Shown here piece by piece: positions 8,394 through 16,384 of a DNA stretch of 37,381 nucleotides. The notes beneath the pieces were generated by a model. The model was not told the DNA's origin and did no database searches. It saw nothing but the letters and a program-made list of their open reading frames with translations. The DNA is from Alphaproteobacteria bacterium. GTDB lineage: Bacteria > Pseudomonadota > Alphaproteobacteria > Micavibrionales > UBA2020. Location: the NCBI GenBank assembly GCA_030682495.1, contig JAUXOC010000036.1, positions 1 to 37,381 of the forward strand, written 5' to 3'. Numbering within the stretch: the first letter of the stretch is position 1; every line of letters starts with the position of its first letter. A program made the translations under genes and the position numbers.

Positions 8394-9547
8394 AGTTCTC
8401 CACCTGTCAGGAATTGCGAGGGGCCGGTGATGCGTAGCGCACGATCGCCCACACGCATTTCATTGCCGCCACCGGTCACGCCGCGGTCTTCGTGTAGCGC
8501 ATAGGGCTGCGAAATTTTACCCTGCGCCAGCAACATGCGGTAACGCACCATACCGTCGTAGTCGGCGGTCAGCTGGTTAAGCCCCGCTTCGAAAGAAGCT
8601 TCGGCCTGCAAAAATCCGGCATCCCAGCCTTCTTTTACCCACATATTCCAGTTGCCTTGCTCTTCTGCATTCTTCGGCCACAGGACACGCGGCGGCGGTG
8701 CGACTTCGCTGATATAGTTCAGCACCAGATACTGGCGCCAGTTGCGCGATGTCGCGACAATTTTCGCCTGCTGGTTGATTTTGAGAACCTGATCGGCAAC
8801 GGCGGCTTCAATCCCGCCCTCGGTAATAACCATCGCATGAAGCGACTCTTTGACAATCGGCGGCTCGATCAAAAGACCCGATGGTGCCTTGACGAGCAGC
8901 GGACGGAAGTCGAACACGCGGTCAAGCACACGTTCGTAGCCGCCGAGGCGCTCGAGGATCTGGAAGTTGCGCTTGGCAAGGCCGCCACGCGCGCCGTAAG
9001 ACAACGCCGCTTCGCGCTGCGCATCGCGGCGCATGTCGATGGCGATTTCTTTGGCGATCAGATCATCGGTGATCTGCGGCGAAGTGCCGTGCGTTTTGTG
9101 AACCTGCTGAAGATGGATCATCTCTGGCGGCGTTTTGATGCCGCCGAGCGGGTTCGGTGTTTCTTTTTTCTTCGTCAGGCCGAAAAGGCTGAGATTGGGC
9201 TTTGCTTCATCCGCAAGCTTTTGTGCTTTGTAAGACGGGCTATCGGGATCAAGCAAATCACCGGTATAATTGCCGCCGCCCATGCCGGACATCGCGTCGA
9301 TACCGGGAACAGAGCCCATCGGCGCTTGGCCGTAAGGCGTACTGGGTACTTGCTGCATCGGGAAAGGGCTTGCGCCGGCCGAAGCCGCCGCCGCTTGCTG
9401 GTCAGCCAGCGCCTGTGCCAGCGCATCAGGCGTCAACGGTTGCGCAAAGGCAGCCGAAGACATAAACGTCCCCAGCGCCGCAACGGTGCAAAGCGCCAGA
9501 AACGCGCGGCCTACCGCGGCAAACTTAACCACCGGAAACTGGGGCAT
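8372..9547 (-). CDS. dotC: DotC/TraI outer-membrane core protein of the type IVB secretion system
   Basis: This 391-residue protein matches the DotC family over its second half (ARGGLAKRNFQILERL, VFDFRPLL, VLWPKNAEEQGNWNMWVKEG, GWDAGFLQAEASFEAGLNQL). DotC and DotD help place the DotH channel in the outer membrane in Legionella. The signal peptide ends in SSAAFAQ, a signal peptidase I site. No lipobox cysteine is visible, although Legionella DotC is a lipoprotein. The region at about 36-110 is rich in Ala, Gln, Gly and Met. GGAG lies about 8 bases before the ATG. The gene overlaps dotD by 23 bases and dotB by 22 bases. Confidence 0.93.
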   Translation of the reverse strand: MPQFPVVKFAAVGRAFLALCTVAALGTFMSSAAFAQPLTPDALAQALADQQAAAASAGASPFPMQQVPSTPYGQAPMGSVPGIDAMSGMGGGNYTGDLLDPDSPSYKAQKLADEAKPNLSLFGLTKKKETPNPLGGIKTPPEMIHLQQVHKTHGTSPQITDDLIAKEIAIDMRRDAQREAALSYGARGGLAKRNFQILERLGGYERVLDRVFDFRPLLVKAPSGLLIEPPIVKESLHAMVITEGGIEAAVADQVLKINQQAKIVATSRNWRQYLVLNYISEVAPPPRVLWPKNAEEQGNWNMWVKEGWDAGFLQAEASFEAGLNQLTADYDGMVRYRMLLAQGKISQPYALHEDRGVTGGGNEMRVGDRALRITGPSQFLTGGELWKPADR

Positions 9548-10013
9548 AGTTCAACTCCACAACACGTTGTTCGGGATCGACGACGATATTCGCGCGCAAG
9601 CCGGCCTGAAGACCGATATCACGCAGAACTTCGACGACCGACTTTTGCTTGGCCTGTACCGATACCACGACGGGCGCGGGCGGAAGGTCGCCATTGACCT
9701 GAAACTCGTAACCTGCACGGTCTGCAAGGCGCTGTGCGATCGGCTCGATCGGCCCGACCCAGTCGACAGAGACCGTACGGCGCAATTCCTGCGGCGCGTA
9801 GGGCGCGGCCTGTACGGCAACGCCCGGATTGCGCGCCTGCTCGACCGAAGCGAGCGTATGCAGCGCAGAGGAGGCCTTATCGACCGCCGCCGCAAGACGC
9901 AGACTTACCGGATCGGGTGAAGCCACCATCTGGTGATCAATTTTCGCGACCGGCGCGCAAGCAGAAACCGCGAGCAAAATCGCGCCACCGAGAAAAGAAA
10001 TTTTTTTGTTCAT
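9525..10013 (-). CDS. dotD: DotD/TraH outer-membrane lipoprotein of the type IVB secretion system
   Basis: This 162-residue lipoprotein has a signal sequence MNKKISFLGGAILLAVSAC, with lipobox VSAC and the lipidated Cys at position 19. The C-terminal half (GPIEPIAQRLADRAGYEFQ to VVELNYAP) has the N0/secretin-like fold pattern known for DotD. In the Legionella core complex DotD, DotC and DotH form the outer-membrane ring. It is first of the dotD-dotC-dotB-icmT run and overlaps dotC. The 190-bp gap upstream holds AT-rich stretches that may carry a promoter, but no clear -35/-10 pair stands out. Confidence 0.92.
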   Translation of the reverse strand: MNKKISFLGGAILLAVSACAPVAKIDHQMVASPDPVSLRLAAAVDKASSALHTLASVEQARNPGVAVQAAPYAPQELRRTVSVDWVGPIEPIAQRLADRAGYEFQVNGDLPPAPVVVSVQAKQKSVVEVLRDIGLQAGLRANIVVDPEQRVVELNYAPVSGG

Positions 10014-10154
10014 GAGAGTTGTTCCATCACTGCCCGAAAAGAGGGAAAGACATTTTGCGTGGATTGATCTTAACCATTTTCAAGCGCAATGCAAACAGCA
10101 TGCTTCTGTTTTCAACATTTTCTGCGCGCTATCTGGAAATTGCCGGTTGACGTG

Positions 10155-10226
10155 CTTAATCGGGCTTGCGCCGTGGCACTTAACCCGGATTGCGGCGCGC
10201 CGCTTAACCCGGATTGCGCCGTGGCG
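10155..10226. repeat. Three tandem 24-bp repeats over the 3' end of the transglycosylase gene
   Basis: Units lie at 10155-10178, 10179-10202 and 10203-10226, each starting CTTAA and continuing like CCCGGATTGCG. Units 2 and 3 are nearly identical; unit 1 is more diverged. The stop codon of the minus-strand transglycosylase gene lies in unit 3. Because 24 is a multiple of 3, the same stop and the codons before it are duplicated in frame downstream. Confidence 0.9.
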
Positions 10227-10668
10227 CTGCGGGGCGGGCATAGGCCAGCAAATCTTCGGGGCTACGCACCAGACGGTAGCGCTGCATGGCATCCATGACT
10301 TTGGCGCGATAGCGCGTGCCGTGATGCGGTGTGGCGGAATGGTAATAGGCGATTCCCTGATAGAGGCTGCCGGTCTGGTTGATCTTTTTGCGTAAAATCC
10401 ACGTCCCGACGCCAATATTCACGCAGGCGTCATCGCGCACCAGTTTGTGCGCCACGTCGCGCGACACGCCCCAGTGTCGCGCCAGTTCAGGCATCCAGAT
10501 CGTATTGATCTGCATCGGGCCCAGATCATGGGTATTATTGGTGTTTTTCGATGCCATGCCCACGCGCCCGCCTTCGACATGCAAGATGCCGAGAATGACG
10601 GAGGGCGGCACCGCATAGGTCTGCGCCGCCGTAAAAATGCAAACTGCCAGCGCGTGCGCCGTCATCAT
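10204..10668 (-). CDS. SLT-type lytic transglycosylase linked to the secretion operon
   Basis: This 154-residue protein is made up almost wholly of a lysozyme-like SLT domain. The catalytic Glu is E32 in LHVEGGRVG, the GPMQIN motif is at 50-55, and NIGVGTWILRK and GIAYYHSATPHHGTRYRAKV follow. Such enzymes cut peptidoglycan to let secretion machines span the wall (VirB1-like role). The domain starts almost at residue 1 and an in-frame stop lies about 30 bases upstream of the ATG. No normal signal peptide is therefore present, and the export route is unclear. AGGAAG lies upstream of the ATG. The gene lies between dotD and the disulfide protein gene on the same strand. Confidence 0.85.
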   Translation of the reverse strand: MMTAHALAVCIFTAAQTYAVPPSVILGILHVEGGRVGMASKNTNNTHDLGPMQINTIWMPELARHWGVSRDVAHKLVRDDACVNIGVGTWILRKKINQTGSLYQGIAYYHSATPHHGTRYRAKVMDAMQRYRLVRSPEDLLAYARPAAPRRNPG

Positions 10669-10751
10669 GCCGTTGGTTGCTTCCTGCCTGTGGCGTTATC
10701 TTCGTTGCTTGTCTCCGCCGCGCAGCTTGCCGCGCGGAGACTTTATTTAAT

Positions 10752-11663
10752 TCAGTTTTTGGCCAGCTCCGCCTGCAGAAGGAGCATATTGCCCGGCTTG
10801 CCCTGAATGACTGTCAGCTTGCCGTCATCGGGGCGGCGGTAAATGGTGAAGGGCGCCTGCGGGACATTGAACTCACTCAGCATCTTGCTATTCGCAGCAA
10901 TCGCCGCCAGCGCGCCATCGACAATTTTGGATGTACCCAGCGCTTCTGTATTGCCGCCGATATATTCAGACCATGCCACGCCCGGATCGGCGCTCGACAG
11001 CAAGGCCGCCCCGCCGTCACGGTTGGCGGGCTGCGCGCCGAAGGGCACGAGACGCACCTGCAGCTTGCCCTCTTTCACCGAAGGCTCCAGCGCTTTCCAG
11101 TATTCCTTACAATGATCGCAATTCACGTTCATCATCATATAGAGATAGGGCGCATCTTCCTTGCCGGCCTGCACCCAGGCGGCGCGGCGCTCCAGCATCG
11201 CGTAGAAACGTTCCGACTTCGACGCTGTGCTTTTCGGCTCTTCCGCGCCGGGCAGGGCGTCTTGCGAGCCTTCCATTTTTGCCTTCAGCGCGTGCAGCTG
11301 GCTCATGGTTTCGACCGCGCCGTCACGGTTGACGAGCTGGCCGAGGACAAGCCCGCCCTCTGCCGTTGTATAAGCCGTGCGCGGCGGCATATCCTTGCGC
11401 GTCAACAGCCAGCCATCGAGGCCGTAGGCATGGCCGATAAATTCAACTTCGCCGCCGTCGGTCTTGAATTTTTCCAGCTCGGGGTGGCGCAGCTCGTTTT
11501 GCGGGACGCCGGCGGCAGGTACGGGCGCTTGCGCGGTCGGTGCTTTTTGCGCGGCGGCAGGCAGCGGCAGGCACAGGGCTGCGGCAAGCCCCAGCACCGC
11601 AAACAGGCGGCCGGACAAACGGATAACACGGCGTGATGATAAGGTGGCGTTCACGGTCTTCAT
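10752..11663 (-). CDS. Periplasmic DsbC/DsbG-like thiol-disulfide protein
   Basis: This 303-residue exported protein has a signal peptide (basic start, LFAVLGLAAALCLPLPAAAQ). Residues about 55-110 may be a dimerisation-type domain. A thioredoxin fold carries the CDHC active site at 182-185 (MNVNCDHCKEYW) and a cis-proline loop VPQAPFTIY. Members of this family shuffle or reduce disulfides in the periplasm. It is the first gene of the secretion operon, whose downstream products include cysteine-rich exported proteins that are plausible clients. The upstream region 11664-12005 is AT-rich in part. It could also be a DsbG-type protein without isomerase activity; substrates are not shown by sequence. 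Confidence 0.82.
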   Translation of the reverse strand: MKTVNATLSSRRVIRLSGRLFAVLGLAAALCLPLPAAAQKAPTAQAPVPAAGVPQNELRHPELEKFKTDGGEVEFIGHAYGLDGWLLTRKDMPPRTAYTTAEGGLVLGQLVNRDGAVETMSQLHALKAKMEGSQDALPGAEEPKSTASKSERFYAMLERRAAWVQAGKEDAPYLYMMMNVNCDHCKEYWKALEPSVKEGKLQVRLVPFGAQPANRDGGAALLSSADPGVAWSEYIGGNTEALGTSKIVDGALAAIAANSKMLSEFNVPQAPFTIYRRPDDGKLTVIQGKPGNMLLLQAELAKN

Positions 11664-12005
11664 GGTCTGGCGTTTCCCCTGTCGAAACCTTTTGGATAGC
11701 TTTTTGTCTAAACCGCTGCAGCGGCGGACGGTTTTTGAAGACTAATCCATTCAGCGCAGCACGACAATTTGTTTCACGTCTTGTTTATATCGGTACAGCG
11801 CGACATTTTATTTCCAGTCGCAATTCCTATTATAATCGATGTCAAGTTAAATACCATAATGCAAAAAGGGACGTTCTTTTAAAGGGCGCGGACGCGAAAC
11901 GTGAAGGGAAGTAGACAAAACCGCCAAAATTTACGGGCGGGAGCCGCCAAAATTTACAGGCGGGAGCCGCCGGCCTGTTCTGCAGGCTAAAATCAGAAGC
12001 CTGTT
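11664..12005. other. 342-bp non-coding gap with tandem hairpin repeats
   Basis: No gene is seen here. The left part (11690-11880) is AT-rich and is the probable promoter region of the secretion operon. A TATAAT-like box is visible on both strands around 11829-11836, but no matching -35 at proper spacing. The right part holds the two tandem repeats at 11921-11966 and a small hairpin GCCTG-TTCTG-CAGGC near 11973-11987. Confidence 0.6.
11921..11966 (-). repeat. Two tandem 23-bp repeats, each a terminator-like hairpin
   Basis: Units 11921-11943 and 11944-11966 differ by one base. Each holds CCGCC, an AAAATTTAC loop and GGCGG. On the minus strand each reads as a GC stem closed over an AT loop, and the distal one is followed by TTTTG. 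They could be duplicated weak terminators for the ankyrin genes that end at 12006. Confidence 0.6.
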
Positions 12006-12488
12006 CTACAGACGAAAACCCCCAGTAGGACCACCGCCGCCTTTTTTACGGCTTTTAACGTTCACGGACGGGGCAAGCAGGATGTCATCGCCCGTTTCGC
12101 GCGGCGTCGCCGCAGATTCGGGCGCGGCGGTCTGCCCCGGTTTGGGCGCGCCGTCGGGCATGGCTTGCATCAAAAGTTGCGTGATGGTGTTGCGGGCCGA
12201 AGGATCGCGCGTATCCTTGTTAAGGTCGAAGGCGGTTTTCCCGCCGCCGTCTTTTAAAAACAGATCCGGATTCTTGCCCAAAATATAGCGCACCCGCATT
12301 GCGGATTCTTTCCAGACCGCGCACATCAGCAGCGTCCGGTTGTGATCGTTGCGCGCATTGATATCCGCGCCCTTGCGCAGGCACAGATCGATGCGCTCGG
12401 CAAAATCACCGGCGTCCAGCGCGGTGAACATTTCTCCGTTGACGATACGCTGCTGGTCGGCAGTGATTTGCGGCTTGCCCGTGCTCAT
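12006..12488 (-). CDS. Small ankyrin-repeat protein
   Basis: This 160-residue cytosolic-type protein has no signal peptide. Residues about 20-110 hold ankyrin-like units (MFTALDAGDFAERIDLCLRK GADINARNDHNRTLLMCAV, then VRYILGKNPDLFLKDGGGKTAFDLN). The tail is ILLAPSVNVKSRKKGGGG, ending GGFRL, which resembles the tail of the next gene (GGGFTL). Its ATG overlaps the stop of the upstream ankyrin gene (ATGA), so the pair is coupled. Ankyrin repeats bind proteins, and such proteins are frequent type IV effectors in host-associated bacteria. Whether this one is secreted is unknown. Confidence 0.85.
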   Translation of the reverse strand: MSTGKPQITADQQRIVNGEMFTALDAGDFAERIDLCLRKGADINARNDHNRTLLMCAVWKESAMRVRYILGKNPDLFLKDGGGKTAFDLNKDTRDPSARNTITQLLMQAMPDGAPKPGQTAAPESAATPRETGDDILLAPSVNVKSRKKGGGGPTGGFRL

Positions 12489-13117
12489 AGTGTGAACCCT
12501 CCGCCGCGCGGCTTGTGGCCGGTGCGGCGCACGACCGTTACCGGCTTCATAACGTCGATATCGCCCTGCACCGCCGCCGCTTTTTCCGGCACGGGCGTGG
12601 CCGCTGCCGCAGCGTTTTGCGCTGTTGTATCAGGCATTTTTGCCATCAGCGCATTAATGATATTCTGACGCGCGCCGCTGTTTTGATCGATGTTGCTTGC
12701 CAGCTTGATGACCATATCGCCGCGCGCATCTGTGGCCAGCGGACTGGCGCCCTTGCCGAGCCAGTATTTGACCATCACGGACGCATAGGCTTTGACACTG
12801 ACCATCAGCATCGTATCGCCATTGTCGTTCTTGTCGTCGACCCGCGCGCCGGCGGAAATCAGAAAATCCGTCATCTCGGATGAAAAGCCGTTTTGCGCGC
12901 CGTTGAACTGCCCCGTGCATCCTGCCAGATGCAGCACAGGGCCGGACACGCTGAAGGTACGGCTGCTATTGATAGACGATCTTTCCGTCACCGGAATACC
13001 CTTTACGTGGCAATTCGGATCAGCGCCTTTTTGCACATAGAGCTTTGCCTGCGCGAGGTCTTTGCTGCGCACCGCTTCGATCAGCAGGTTGTTGAGGATG
13101 TCCTGTTGCTGGCTCAT
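12485..13117 (-). CDS. Ankyrin-repeat protein with P-V-T-V-V-R-R tail
   Basis: This is a 210-residue protein without a signal peptide. Ankyrin-type units are seen at about 8-40 (LLIEAVRSKDLAQAKLYVQK GADPNC), 60-95 (FLISAGARVDDKNDNGDTML) and 100-130 (MVKYWLGKGASPLATDARGD). An Ala/Pro linker leads to the tail DIDVMKPVTVVRRTG and GGGFTL. It forms a coupled pair with the 12006-12488 gene. The tail motif recurs in several neighbours. No function beyond protein binding can be given. Confidence 0.85.
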   Translation of the reverse strand: MSQQQDILNNLLIEAVRSKDLAQAKLYVQKGADPNCHVKGIPVTERSSINSSRTFSVSGPVLHLAGCTGQFNGAQNGFSSEMTDFLISAGARVDDKNDNGDTMLMVSVKAYASVMVKYWLGKGASPLATDARGDMVIKLASNIDQNSGARQNIINALMAKMPDTTAQNAAAAATPVPEKAAAVQGDIDVMKPVTVVRRTGHKPRGGGFTL

Positions 13118-13265
13118 GGGTCTGGCCGTGATCGCTCCGGATAAAAAGGTTACGGCGCGGGCGATGAATCGATTTTATGAATCGGTTCGCCACGCCTCTG
13201 GCCAGAGACTAGCAAACCTGCTTATTTATGTCAATTAAAGAGCGGCGCCGTTTTATTATTTTATT

Positions 13266-13955
13266 TCAACCGTTTGACGGTATGTCCGCTGTTGTGCGGC
13301 GTCGAATGGCAGCCGGCTTCAAAACCTCGATACCCTTTTCGGGTGGCGCGGCGGGTCTGGTGATCGCCGCCGGCGTTTCCGGTACGCGCAAGCCCAGTTC
13401 TTGCGCCAAAGCGCCGAGGCCTTCGTAGCGGCTGCCCTGATCGGCGCCGCGCTGCTGCATCGCCGCCATCAGGTCGATGATCTTTTGCGGGCGCGCGGCA
13501 TCGGGATAGGACGTACCGCTGGCATCGCGGATGTCGAAAATATACTTATGCGTCTCGGTGCTGATATGCGTGTAAACGGTGGTGCGGCGCGGCTGGCCAT
13601 CGCGCTCCCAATCAACCGCTTTTGCAACAAAGACAGACCCGCCCGGCTTGGCGCGCAGCTCTGCGGTATCGTCGCCAAGCTTCAGCGTCACGATATCGCA
13701 AGGCACAGTCTGGTGAATACGGTATTTGGGGCGCACACCGATGACGCGGACGCGGTGTTTGACATCCGGATCGGGCTCGGCCCGTCCCTCGGCCATCACA
13801 TCGAACATCAGCTTGCCCCACAGCGGGTTTTGTTTGATTTTCTGCTCCGGCGTCAGCTCCGGCGGTGCGGGGGCGGCGGGCGGAGGCGGCGGCGCGGTGC
13901 GGCCAAAAGCCCCGAGCAATTTTTCACGCAGTGTATCTGTCCATTGTTTTATCAT
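13266..13955 (-). CDS. Hypothetical protein sharing the K-P-x-x-x-R-R tail
   Basis: I chose the ATG at 13955 (MIKQWTDTLREKLL), which has GGAG 7 bases upstream; a longer frame to 13979 lacks one. The 229-residue product has a Pro/Ala stretch at about 22-36, then a mixed domain (VRVIGVRPKYRIHQTVPCDIVT, FVAKAVDWERDGQPRRTTVYTH, HKYIFDIRDASG). It ends with GIEVLKPAAIRRRTT. No known domain is recognised and no ankyrin unit is present. The tail matches that of the adjacent ankyrin protein, so a shared sorting signal is possible. It lies on the same strand as the ankyrin pair, separated by 148 bp. Confidence 0.75.
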   Translation of the reverse strand: MIKQWTDTLREKLLGAFGRTAPPPPPAAPAPPELTPEQKIKQNPLWGKLMFDVMAEGRAEPDPDVKHRVRVIGVRPKYRIHQTVPCDIVTLKLGDDTAELRAKPGGSVFVAKAVDWERDGQPRRTTVYTHISTETHKYIFDIRDASGTSYPDAARPQKIIDLMAAMQQRGADQGSRYEGLGALAQELGLRVPETPAAITRPAAPPEKGIEVLKPAAIRRRTTADIPSNG

Positions 13956-14104
13956 CACGGACTCCGTAAAAATCCCCATTCACGGCACTATCATAAAGCG
14001 CAAAGGTTAAATTTTCATAAACCGTGCATCTTGACAGCCGCCAGTTCGCCGCCTAAACACGCCGGAGTGCTTTTTGACAAATTTTTATGAGAAGGTTCAG
14101 GATC

Positions 14105-15154
14105 ATGAAGGGACGCAAACCCGGCATTTCCCGTTTTCGCCGTGCATTTCTGGTCGCCGCTGCGGCGCTCGGGATCACCGCAGGCAGCACGGGCATCGAC
14201 AACATGCCGAAAGACCCCGTGACCGACACCCATACCATCGTCACCTATAATATCGGATCCGCCGAACAGTACGGCTATAACATCTCGCCGCTTGACCAGA
14301 TGTGGAAACATACGCTGGCGATGAAAAGCGAAACGCAGCGCGACCTTGATCTGCTGGCCGCCGCGCAGGACGGCGACAGCTGGCGCATCCGCGCGCTGGC
14401 CGAGCACGGCATCAATACCGACGTTGCCGGCGCAAGCGCGCTTGCCGCCGGTGCGGGCGCGGGCCATGCCGATGTCGTGAATGCGCTGTTGAAAGCGGGC
14501 GTCAAAGCCGATGCGCAAGTGAACGCCGCCTTGATTGCGGCAGCAAAAAACAACCATGCCGCCATTGCCCTGACCTTGCTTGAAAACGGCGCTTTTGCCG
14601 GTGCGCGCAGCAGCGATGCGCTGATTTCCGCCGCTGAACACGGCAACGACCCGCTGGTGCGCGCGCTGCTCGCGCGCGGCGCGGATGCAAACGCGCAAGG
14701 TGGTGCCGCGATGCAAGCCGCCCTTCAAGGCGGTCATGCCGATGTGGCGGATGCGCTGTTGTCGGTCACGCGCACGGTTGCGGTCTTCACATCACCCGCG
14801 CCCGACCCCTATAGCATCTGGACAGGCGGCCGCCCGTTTGACAGCCACATCAGCCCGCGCAGTTTTGGCCCGCCGCCTTTCTTCTCCGGCTTTGACGACG
14901 GGTTCAGCATGAACTTCACGCTGGTCGAGCGTCCTGTCATCGACGTCAATGCCAATAGCGGACAGATGCTCTATGACGCCGTTTACAAAAACGACCTCGC
15001 CATGGCCCGCGTCTTGATGAAACACGGCGCGAATGCCGATGCACAGGGCGGCGCCATCAAACAGCTGGCAAACGAAAGCCGCAATACGGCGATGGTCAAT
15101 CTGCTCAACGGCAATACCCCCGCCGCGCCGTTTATTATACCGCCCGGTTTATAA
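14105..15154 (+). CDS. Exported ankyrin-repeat protein
   Basis: The ATG at 14105 (MKGRKPGISRFRRAFL) is chosen because AAGG lies about 9 bases upstream; a start at 14087 is possible. It begins with a basic stretch and a hydrophobic core (AFLVAAAALGITAG) like a Sec signal peptide, unlike the other ankyrin proteins here. At least four ankyrin units run from about residue 85 to 215 (LLAAAQDGDSWRIRALAEHG, GHADVVNALLKAGVKAD, NHAAIALTLLENGAFA, NDPLVRALLARGADANAQGG), with another near the end (MARVLMKHGANADAQGG). A periplasmic or envelope location is likely. The end (APFIIPPGL) lacks the basic tail seen in neighbours. Confidence 0.85.
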   Translation: MKGRKPGISRFRRAFLVAAAALGITAGSTGIDNMPKDPVTDTHTIVTYNIGSAEQYGYNISPLDQMWKHTLAMKSETQRDLDLLAAAQDGDSWRIRALAEHGINTDVAGASALAAGAGAGHADVVNALLKAGVKADAQVNAALIAAAKNNHAAIALTLLENGAFAGARSSDALISAAEHGNDPLVRALLARGADANAQGGAAMQAALQGGHADVADALLSVTRTVAVFTSPAPDPYSIWTGGRPFDSHISPRSFGPPPFFSGFDDGFSMNFTLVERPVIDVNANSGQMLYDAVYKNDLAMARVLMKHGANADAQGGAIKQLANESRNTAMVNLLNGNTPAAPFIIPPGL

Positions 15155-15341
15155 GCCGCCGCATTTTACCGCCCCGCTGCCGCATTAACGCCTTTTTCAG
15201 GCGGGCGGGGTGTGGTATACACGCAGGAGATCTTTTATTTTCGGGCAAACCGTCGTCGCTGGCCGCTGGCCTGCCGGGGCTTTGCGCCGGATCATGAAAA
15301 CGCACTGCGCCGCCCCTTGCCTGTAAGGAGAGCCCGATAAG

Positions 15342-15947
15342 ATGCATGCCACCAAAAAGCCGCCGCAAAATCCCCCCATGACCAAACAACCTTCCCTGCC
15401 TGATGATGCGCTGATGACCATCGATATCGTGGATCAACTGACCCCCGCTGACCTCAATGACCTCTGTGATGCAACCGATGCGGCTGTCGAAGCTGGCGGC
15501 GGTTTCGGCTGGATTGTGCCGCCTGCCCGCGAAGTGATGGAGCGGTACTGGAAAGGCGTCATGGTCGTGCCGGAGCGGCACCTGCTGCTGGCGCGCATCG
15601 ATGGCATCGTTTGCGGCGCCGTACAGCTGATCGAACCCAGCCGCCACAACGAGGCGCAGGCTTTCAGCGCAACCCTTCTGGCGGCCTTTATCGCCCCTTG
15701 GGCGCGCGGCCGTGGCGCGGGACGCAAATTGACCGAAACCGCAGAAAAGCTGGCGCTGGAGATGGGCTATAAGGTTTTGCAGCTGGATGTGCGCGAAACG
15801 CAGGCCGCCGCGATTTACCTGTACGAGTCCATGGGCTATGTCCGCTGGGGCATCAACCCCGCCTATGCCCAGATCGGCAGCGCACTGGTGTCAGGCTATT
15901 ACTATGCCAAAACCATCAGCCCCGTTGTTGCCGCCGCCAAAGCCTAA
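15342..15947 (+). CDS. GNAT-family N-acetyltransferase
   Basis: This 201-residue protein has a GNAT core. LLLARIDGIVCGAVQLIEP gives strands 2-4, AAFIAPWARGRGAGRKL is the acetyl-CoA binding motif with the RGRGAG loop, and the C-terminal part LQLDVRETQAAAIYLYESMGYVRWG is typical of the fold. The acceptor substrate cannot be told. AAGGAG lies about 11 bases before the ATG; an internal ATG at 15378 is an alternative start. It stands alone between an ankyrin gene and the AAA gene. Confidence 0.85.
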   Translation: MHATKKPPQNPPMTKQPSLPDDALMTIDIVDQLTPADLNDLCDATDAAVEAGGGFGWIVPPAREVMERYWKGVMVVPERHLLLARIDGIVCGAVQLIEPSRHNEAQAFSATLLAAFIAPWARGRGAGRKLTETAEKLALEMGYKVLQLDVRETQAAAIYLYESMGYVRWGINPAYAQIGSALVSGYYYAKTISPVVAAAKA

Positions 15948-16384
15948 CAGACGCCCGCCTGCGCCCGATGCAGCCGCCGCAGGTCGCTCCGCGTCCCTGC
16001 TTTGAACAGCCACTGCGCCGAAGCCCTGTTTTTAAAGGAAATTAACCATTTTTCCGACTTCACAGGAGAGAGCCGCCTTCGCGGGGCGCAGGGATGTTCT
16101 AATTTATATCAACAGGTTATGCTTCCGGCGCGAGAATCAAATGCCCGAATCTCGGCGAATTTTGGACTTGCTGCAGTTGCAAAATAGTTAATAAAAATAT
16201 TATGTAAACTATTTCGAAACAGAATTACCAAAAACAAGCCTATTTCATAATAAAATTTGCCACGATGGCGTTTTTCTGTAATTTTACCTTGATTATCTGC
16301 CCGTCCGGATTTAACCTTACTTTACTTACGTAAACGATTATCCAAAATAAAAACAGAACCCCTGCTCTCAAGGAGGCCTATATC
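15948..16384. other. 437-bp AT-rich leader upstream of the ClpA-like gene
   Basis: No gene is seen. The second half is strongly AT-rich. It contains an inverted repeat AAATAGTT / AACTATTT (16182-16189 and 16207-16214, 17-bp spacer), a TTGCAA box at 16177 followed 15 bases later by TATTAT, and a TTTAC-TTAC-GTAAA palindrome at 16321-16334. AAGGAGG at 16370-16376 is a perfect ribosome binding site 8 bases before the ATG. The length suggests regulated expression of the ATPase. Confidence 0.6.

Noticed and set aside
7179-8504. A 441-codon plus-strand frame opposite dotB
   Set aside because: All motifs of DotB lie on the minus strand; the plus frame is a shadow with a composition unlike a real protein.
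11829-11845. TTGACA and TATAAT on the minus strand before the secretion operon
   Set aside because: The boxes are only 5 bases apart, so they cannot act together as a sigma70 promoter. The TATAAT may still be a -10 box with a poor -35.
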